Shown: positions 7,352-9,258 of the stretch, piece after piece
Layout: each line of letters starts with the position of its first letter
How positions within the stretch are numbered: position 1 is the stretch's first letter
Origin: an uncultured Oscillospiraceae bacterium
GTDB taxonomy: Bacteria > Bacillota > Clostridia > Oscillospirales > Acutalibacteraceae
Assembly (NCBI GenBank): GCA_958451705.1
Contig: CAUDRD010000048.1
Coordinates: forward strand, 1-9,258
DNA: 9,258 nt
Direction: 5' to 3'
Notes under the pieces: generated by a model
What the model was told of the DNA's origin: nothing
Database searches by the model: none
What the model saw: only the letters and a program-made list of their open reading frames with translations
Made by a program: the position numbers and the translations under genes

Positions 7352-8029
7352 TTGACGATAACCCTTATAAGAGCCGCTATTCTGTATATTTTTGTAATAC
7401 TTATGGTTAAATTAATGGGCAAAAGGCAAATCGGACAATTACAGCCTGCCGAATTTGTAATAACAATTTTAATTTCTGAAATTGTCACCGTTCCCATGCA
7501 GGATAATTCTCTGCCATTACTCAGCAGTATTATTGCAGTATTGCTTCTTGTGTCCTTAGAGATACTGCTTTCAGCGGCAAGCCTAAAAATTATGAAGCTT
7601 CGCACAGCAGTTGAAGGTAATTCAATAATTGTAATCCGTGACGGAACCATCGATCAAAAGCAGCTTAAAAGGCTGCGGATAACAATTGATGACTTGACGG
7701 AAGCTTTAAGGCAGAAGGACGTTTTTGACGTTTCGGATGTTCAATATGCAATTGTTGAAACAAACGGCTCGTTAAGTGTGCTTTTAAAGCCGGAAAAGCA
7801 AACCGTTACAGCAGAGATGCTCAACGTTAATCCTCCTGACCGTGGAATGGCCTGCACAGTTATATCGGACGGTGAAATCAGGAGAGCTGCATTTAAGGAA
7901 TGCAATTTAACAGAAGAACAGCTCCTTAAAATAGTAAAAAAGAAATCTCTTAAAATAGAGGATATAATGCTGATGACGGCAGATAAAAACGGAAAAATCA
8001 ATATAGTAAGAAGGGATCCGAAAATTTGA
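7352..8029 (+). CDS. DUF421 (YetF-like) membrane protein, probable spore inner-membrane protein
   Basis: A 225-residue protein of the DUF421 family. Three membrane segments occupy about 4-22, 35-50 and 54-79, with the family motif GKRQIGQLQPAEFV (23-36) between the first two. The cytosolic part contains the conserved block GNSIIVIRDGTIDQKQLKRL (89-108), LTEALRQKDVFDVSDVQYAI (115-134) and VETNGSLSVL. The biochemical role of the family is not known. In Bacillus, DUF421 proteins (YetF, YdfS and the 2Duf protein of mobile spoVA operons) are linked to spore inner-membrane properties and wet-heat resistance. The upstream sigma-G-like promoter and divergent gerAA fit a spore role here (inference). 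The TTG start at 7352 is chosen from GGGAGGT eight bases before it and because DUF421 proteins start right before the first helix. The stop overlaps the next gene as TTGA. Confidence 0.88.
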   Translation: MTITLIRAAILYIFVILMVKLMGKRQIGQLQPAEFVITILISEIVTVPMQDNSLPLLSSIIAVLLLVSLEILLSAASLKIMKLRTAVEGNSIIVIRDGTIDQKQLKRLRITIDDLTEALRQKDVFDVSDVQYAIVETNGSLSVLLKPEKQTVTAEMLNVNPPDRGMACTVISDGEIRRAAFKECNLTEEQLLKIVKKKSLKIEDIMLMTADKNGKINIVRRDPKI

Positions 8030-8406
8030 AAAGAACCATAATAGCAGTGGTATTGCTTATAGCGGTAATTACAATATGCAGTATAAGCTATCGCTTTCTA
8101 AATAATACAACTGAAGATATAATTTCTTTATCTGACAGTGCGCTAATATTTGCAGAAGAAAATAACAGTGAACAAATGCTTTTAACAGCGCAAAAAATAA
8201 AAATAATATGGACAAAAAAAGAATCCGTGCTTTCCGCAATAACTCCTCACCAAGAGACAGAAAACATGGATGAAATTATAGAAAAACTTATATTTTTTGC
8301 AGAAAACAACAACGCTGACGATTATAAAGAGTATTGTATTGAATTAAAGTCCAAGGCAGCTTATATAAAAGAAGAGGAAGAAATATCATTGAGAAATATT
8401 TTTTAA
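8026..8406 (+). CDS. DUF4363-like small membrane-anchored protein
   Basis: A 126-residue protein with a single N-terminal membrane segment (about 4-21, after MKR) and a predicted helical, acidic remainder with heptad-like stretches (roughly 30-60 and 78-122). There is no Cys lipobox and no catalytic motif; it should be anchored in the membrane with the helical part outside. Its size, layout and position behind a DUF421 gene match DUF4363 proteins of spore-forming Clostridia, though the family call is from recollection of the pattern, not a search. The TTG start overlaps the DUF421 stop (TTGA), with AAGGG ten bases upstream, so the two are co-translated and probably work together. It ends just before the terminator hairpin shared with clpC. 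Function is unknown. Confidence 0.75.
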   Translation: MKRTIIAVVLLIAVITICSISYRFLNNTTEDIISLSDSALIFAEENNSEQMLLTAQKIKIIWTKKESVLSAITPHQETENMDEIIEKLIFFAENNNADDYKEYCIELKSKAAYIKEEEEISLRNIF

Positions 8407-8440
8407 AAGAAAAGACGACAGCTTGTTGCTGCCGCCTTTT
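8405..8440 (-). terminator. Intrinsic terminator of clpC, in the convergent spacer
   Basis: In the minus-strand RNA a nine-pair stem (8414-8422 with 8428-8436, two of them G-U) closes a five-base loop AACAA. It is extended by four A-U pairs, and UUUUCUUUU follows. It begins five bases after the clpC stop. Read on the plus strand, the two G-U pairs become A-C mismatches, so it should be weaker for the DUF4363 transcript, though TTTTACTTTT follows there. Confidence 0.85.
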
Positions 8441-8444
8441 ACTT

Positions 8445-9258
8445 TTACACTGCTGTAATTGTCAAATCTTCATCTGCTGAAACTGTAATAGCCTTTAAAG
8501 GTGAATCATAGTGCTCTACAATAATTGAAGCAATTCTATCTTCAATTTTTCTGCGGATGATATTTCTAAGTTCTCTCGCTCCTCTTGCTGCTCCGTCAGC
8601 CTGCTTTGCGAGAATTGCTTCTACACCGTTTTCCCAGGCAAAAGCTATACCTTTATCTTTAAGGGGCTCGGAAAGTTCTGAAAGAAGAAGAGTTGCAATT
8701 TTTTCATAGTCACTGCGTGTAAGAGGATTAAAAACTACAACCTCGTCAACACGTCCGATGAACTCAGGGCGAAGGAATTCGGAAAGGGCTTTCATCGCTT
8801 TTTCCTTTGAAGCATTAGCAGCGGTTTTGCCAAATCCCAGCGCACCTTCTCTATTTTCGCTTCCGGCATTTGAGGTCATTATAATTACTGTATTTTCAAA
8901 GTTTACCGTTCTACCCTGTGCATCTGTTATACGTCCCTCATCAAGAATCTGAAGAAGGATGTTCATAACATCTGGATGAGCCTTTTCAATCTCATCGAAA
9001 AGCAAAACTGAATAGGGCTTGCGGCGAACCTTTTCCGTAAGCTGTCCCGCTTCATCATAGCCTACATATCCTGGAGGTGAACCGATAATTCTCGAAACAC
9101 TGTGCTTTTCCATAAACTCAGACATATCGAGTCTGATAAGAGTTTCCGGCGTTTCAAAAAGCTCAGCGGCCAAGCGTTTAACCAGCTCAGTTTTTCCGAC
9201 ACCTGTGGGTCCTACAAAAATAAATGACGCCGGACGTCTTCTGGGACTTATCTGTACC
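8445..9258 (-). CDS. clpC: ClpC-type AAA+ unfoldase, C-terminal ATPase domain (5' part beyond window)
   Basis: The last 271 codons of a Clp/Hsp100 unfoldase, which threads proteins into the ClpP protease. The frame is open to the window edge, so the true start lies outside. Visible motifs of the second ATPase domain: Walker A GPTGVGKTEL, pore loop GSPPGYVGYDEAGQLTEKVR, Walker B VLLFDEIEKAH, sensor 1 IIMTSNAGS, arginine finger region RPEFIGRVDE and sensor 2 GARELRNIIRR. An LGF tripeptide in the loop after sensor 1 (EGALGFGK) sits where ClpA and ClpC carry the ClpP-docking IGL/VGF motif. ClpB lacks this, so ClpC is preferred. The usual Asn of PEFxNRxDE is Gly here. A mcsB-ctsR context cannot be checked within the window. 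It ends at a strong terminator. Confidence 0.9.
   Translation of the reverse strand, partial: VQISPRRRPASFIFVGPTGVGKTELVKRLAAELFETPETLIRLDMSEFMEKHSVSRIIGSPPGYVGYDEAGQLTEKVRRKPYSVLLFDEIEKAHPDVMNILLQILDEGRITDAQGRTVNFENTVIIMTSNAGSENREGALGFGKTAANASKEKAMKALSEFLRPEFIGRVDEVVVFNPLTRSDYEKIATLLLSELSEPLKDKGIAFAWENGVEAILAKQADGAARGARELRNIIRRKIEDRIASIIVEHYDSPLKAITVSADEDLTITAV

Noticed and set aside
9171..9173. TTG as a start of the Clp protein
   Set aside because: The frame stays open upstream and encodes Walker A (GPTGVGKTEL), so this TTG is an internal Leu codon.

Overview
The window looks like chromosomal DNA of an endospore-forming, low-GC Gram-positive anaerobe of the class Clostridia; Oscillospiraceae/Ruminococcaceae is my best guess. 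The evidence is a complete GerA-type spore germinant receptor operon, RNase J, an AT-rich base composition, strong GGAGG Shine-Dalgarno sites, frequent TTG starts and a DUF421/DUF4363 pair. I see no phage, transposon, CRISPR, tRNA or rRNA genes. Coding density is high: the largest gene-free gap is about 227 bases and every gap is accounted for.

Left part (1-3472). Two genes lie on the minus strand. A 773-residue sugar-nucleotide enzyme (N-terminal nucleotidyltransferase, left-handed beta-helix, C-terminal phosphomannomutase-like part) is followed, after a probable hairpin and a possible new promoter, by the first 109 codons of ribonuclease J, which runs off the left edge. Divergent from the sugar gene is rnhA (RNase HI) on the plus strand. 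It ends in a clear intrinsic terminator at 3484-3525, which it shares convergently with the germination operon.

Central part (3524-7214). A minus-strand operon in the order gerAA, gerAB, gerAC encodes the three subunits of a spore germinant receptor. The genes overlap by 1 and 4 bases (TAATG and ATGA), so translation is probably coupled. The receptor acts in the spore inner membrane, where it senses small-molecule germinants.

Right part (7215-9258). Divergent from gerAA, on the plus strand, are a DUF421 membrane protein and a small DUF4363 membrane-anchored protein joined by a TTGA overlap. The DUF421 gene is preceded by a full match to the forespore sigma-G promoter consensus (GAATA, 17 bases, CATAATA), correctly placed ahead of a strong Shine-Dalgarno and a TTG start. 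This makes 3524-8406 a probable spore inner-membrane locus: a receptor operon and, back to back, a DUF421/DUF4363 module. The window closes with the second ATPase domain of a ClpC-type chaperone on the minus strand, ending at an intrinsic terminator next to the DUF4363 stop.

The least-described item is the DUF421-DUF4363 pair under a sigma-G-like promoter. The second point of interest is the sugar enzyme, whose mutase part has lost the usual catalytic motifs while its transferase part looks intact.
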